From Mixophyes australis (lineage: Eukaryota; Chordata; Amphibia; Anura; Limnodynastidae), in contig JAVHZZ010000002.1 of NCBI GenBank assembly GCA_036250195.1, forward strand, positions 368,964,624 through 369,028,623: 64,000 nt of DNA. Reading direction: 5' to 3'. The notes beneath the pieces are model-generated. The model was not told the DNA's origin. It searched no databases and was given only the letters and a program-made list of their open reading frames with translations. Made by a program: the position numbers and the translations under genes. This document shows, piece by piece, positions 62,188 to 64,000 of this stretch (positions are counted from its first letter, which is position 1; every line of letters begins with the position of its first letter).

Positions 62188-62960
62188 GGGGCTGTTATAA
62201 CTTTTGAGGGGCAAAAGCAGAATGGCAGCATGGTTTTTTGTCAGGTATTATTTAACATTTTTTCTTTAATATTTTCAAACTCTTTCTTAGAACATAATCT
62301 AGTTTTGTATACCTCTTTTATTGTTCTTATATGAGTATTAAATGCATTAAATATTAAACTACCTTTCGGTATATCTTTGTGTATACTTAAAACGGTCATT
62401 AGGGCAGAGAACCGGTTGTTAATTTATTTGAATCCCACCACAGAGTCAGGCGCACAGTATTTAGGACAGCTCTATATTCAGTCAATATTATCTAACAAAA
62501 TACTCCCAGATAACCAGCCACGGGGTCCAAACTACCCGCGCCCGACGTCACTGCTGACAGGATGTGGAAGAGTGAATGAGTGAAGATCCGAGAAAAGAAA
62601 TGGGGAAGAGGGTGGAGGGTAAAGTAGACCCTAGAGATAACATGAAAAAGACAAAGAGTAAGGATGGAGGAGATACAATGGAATATATATGAAAGTAAGA
62701 TACTGGGGCATCAGCCTGGAGGTAGATTTAAAAGGCTCAGCCCTGCTGACCCTCATTGAAATGATAAAGGTTTAGGGTGGGTCATCCAGGTGGCGGGCAC
62801 AGAATTGCCTTGTCTGTGCCAAAAATCCAATGGTATTCTGTAAATTAAAAGCTTGCGGCAGTGTCAGCTTCACACACATTCACACAAATAACCACCTAGT
62901 ATAAATTAATCCTGCCTATGAAGTGTAAACTAGTAATTTGTGTCTTGAAAAAATTTGTGC
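62188..62960. other. Intergenic, no gene recognised
   Basis: No exon or assignable repeat. Confidence 0.5.
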
Positions 62961-62965
62961 ATTTG

Positions 62966-63990
62966 ATGTAGAGATGGGCGGGCTCGGTTCCCCGAGATCC
63001 AAACCCACCCGAACTTTGCCTATCCGAGTACCGAGCCGAGCAGGCTTGGTACTCTCCCGCCCGTTCGGAATCTAAATCAAGGCAAAACGTCATTGTGATG
63101 TCGTCGGGTCTCGGGGCTCAGTTCTCGTGATATTTGAAATGCATAAATACCTGCCTCAACAGCAATCCATTGCCATTTGACAGAGGGAGAGAGCAGGGTT
63201 AGGTCACAGGCTGTATTAGAGCAGGGACAAAGCAATAATTGTACACCTTATTCTTTGTATTATTTCTATTCTATTCAATTCTATTATTATTACCAATTCT
63301 ATTATTGTTAGAGCAGGAAGAGAGGAGGATAGAGGAGTAATTTTTTTCAATATTTTGCACTACAAGTGCTTTGGGGTGTCCCATATTCCCCAGTGTGAAA
63401 CGCTAATTTTTCTGGCTGCCAAAAGACATATTTAGCAGCAGTATTTATACAATATTTTGCACTACAAGCGCTTTGGGCTCATTAAAATGGATTCAAAGCA
63501 GTCCACATATGAGCAGAATCAGCAAGCAGGTGCTGACACCAGTCCTGATGGTAGTGTCCCCAGTACGTCATCTGGTAAAGCCTATGTAAAAGTACATAGT
63601 CTTTTTAAATCATGGATAAAAGCACACACCAAAAAAAAAATCTACCGTGTTGAAGTGAAAAAGAAGTGTAACTGAGGAAAAGTGCCGATAAAAAAAAAAT
63701 TGCCAACATGCCATTTTACACACGCAGTGGCAAAGAAAGAATTAGGCCTTCCCCTTTCTCTATTAGTAGTAGATCGAAAAATGTTACTGAGCCTTCTTCT
63801 TGTACGGTCACTCATGACCAAGCAAGACCAAGTAATTTGGAGTCTAAAAGTGGTGCACAACTACTGTTAGGCGTGAAAGCCGAGCTGCAAGAAAACAGTA
63901 CGGCATTAGAGGATAATGTATGCTCTGAATCAGAAATTACACCAATCCCTGTGTAGAGTCCATCCACCAGTGGTATGTGTAATCGTGAGC
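62966..63990 (+). mobile_element. hAT-like element, 5' region, copy 2, running off the window
   Basis: Starts TGTAGAGATGGGCGGGCTCG, then GGTTCCCCGAGAT, AAGGCAAAACGTCATTGTGA, TCGTCGGGTCTCGG, CATAAATACC (TATA-like) and TTTGACAGAGGGAG. A coding-like frame begins at 63487 (MDSKQSTYEQ, SSGKAYVKVHSLFKSWIKAH) and is stopped at 63675; another frame continues (MPFYTRSGKE...SEITPIPV, 63708-63956). This suggests either a frameshift or an intron. Homologous to 53116-54200. I do not recognise the protein; the assignment to hAT rests on the style of terminus only. Confidence 0.5.
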
Positions 63991-64000
63991 ATTCTGTTAG

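Overview
This is a vertebrate nuclear genome window and almost certainly comes from an anuran amphibian. It holds two intron-rich, minus-strand housekeeping genes set in a dense mosaic of transposable elements: V-SINE-like SINEs, L2- and CR1-type LINEs, many hAT-like MITEs and a Tc1 relic. The SINE and CR1 tails are of a kind I associate with frogs; that species inference comes from memory of repeat families, not from a search. There are no bacterial features, operons, CRISPR arrays or viral genomes.

Layout. 1-12.7 kb: intergenic DNA made of repeats, including two MITEs at the left edge, long (TA)n, a candidate 2.2 kb hAT-like element, a V-SINE and a decayed minus-strand L2 LINE. 12.8-29.1 kb: PIGS (GPI transamidase subunit S), 12 coding exons on the minus strand, complete, 564 codons; its introns 2 and 3 are swollen by LINEs, SINEs and MITEs. 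29.1-40.3 kb: intergenic DNA with the PIGS promoter, MITEs, a hAT transposase relic and a Tc1/mariner relic. 40.3-48.4 kb: ALDOC (fructose-bisphosphate aldolase C), 8 coding exons plus a 5' non-coding exon on the minus strand, complete, 364 codons, with a CRE/CCAAT/GC-box promoter. 48.5-64 kb: no host gene recognised; it holds MITEs, a 1 kb minisatellite with a 32-bp unit, two related hAT-like 5' regions, a hAT transposase relic and LINE tails.

The two genes do not share a pathway. PIGS acts in the ER membrane, attaching GPI anchors to proteins; ALDOC is a cytosolic glycolytic enzyme. Their adjacency and shared orientation match the human 17q11.2 order (PIGS next to ALDOC, same strand), which supports calling the aldolase the C paralogue.

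No convincing new multi-gene system is present. The items most worth a second look are: a motif at 3037-3094 that folds like a hammerhead ribozyme with one extra base, with two relatives elsewhere in the window; a minisatellite that stays open in all three minus-strand frames; a LINE/SINE pair sharing a 3' tail; several MITE families with exact 8-bp target-site duplications; and two copies of an unidentified hAT-like 5' region.
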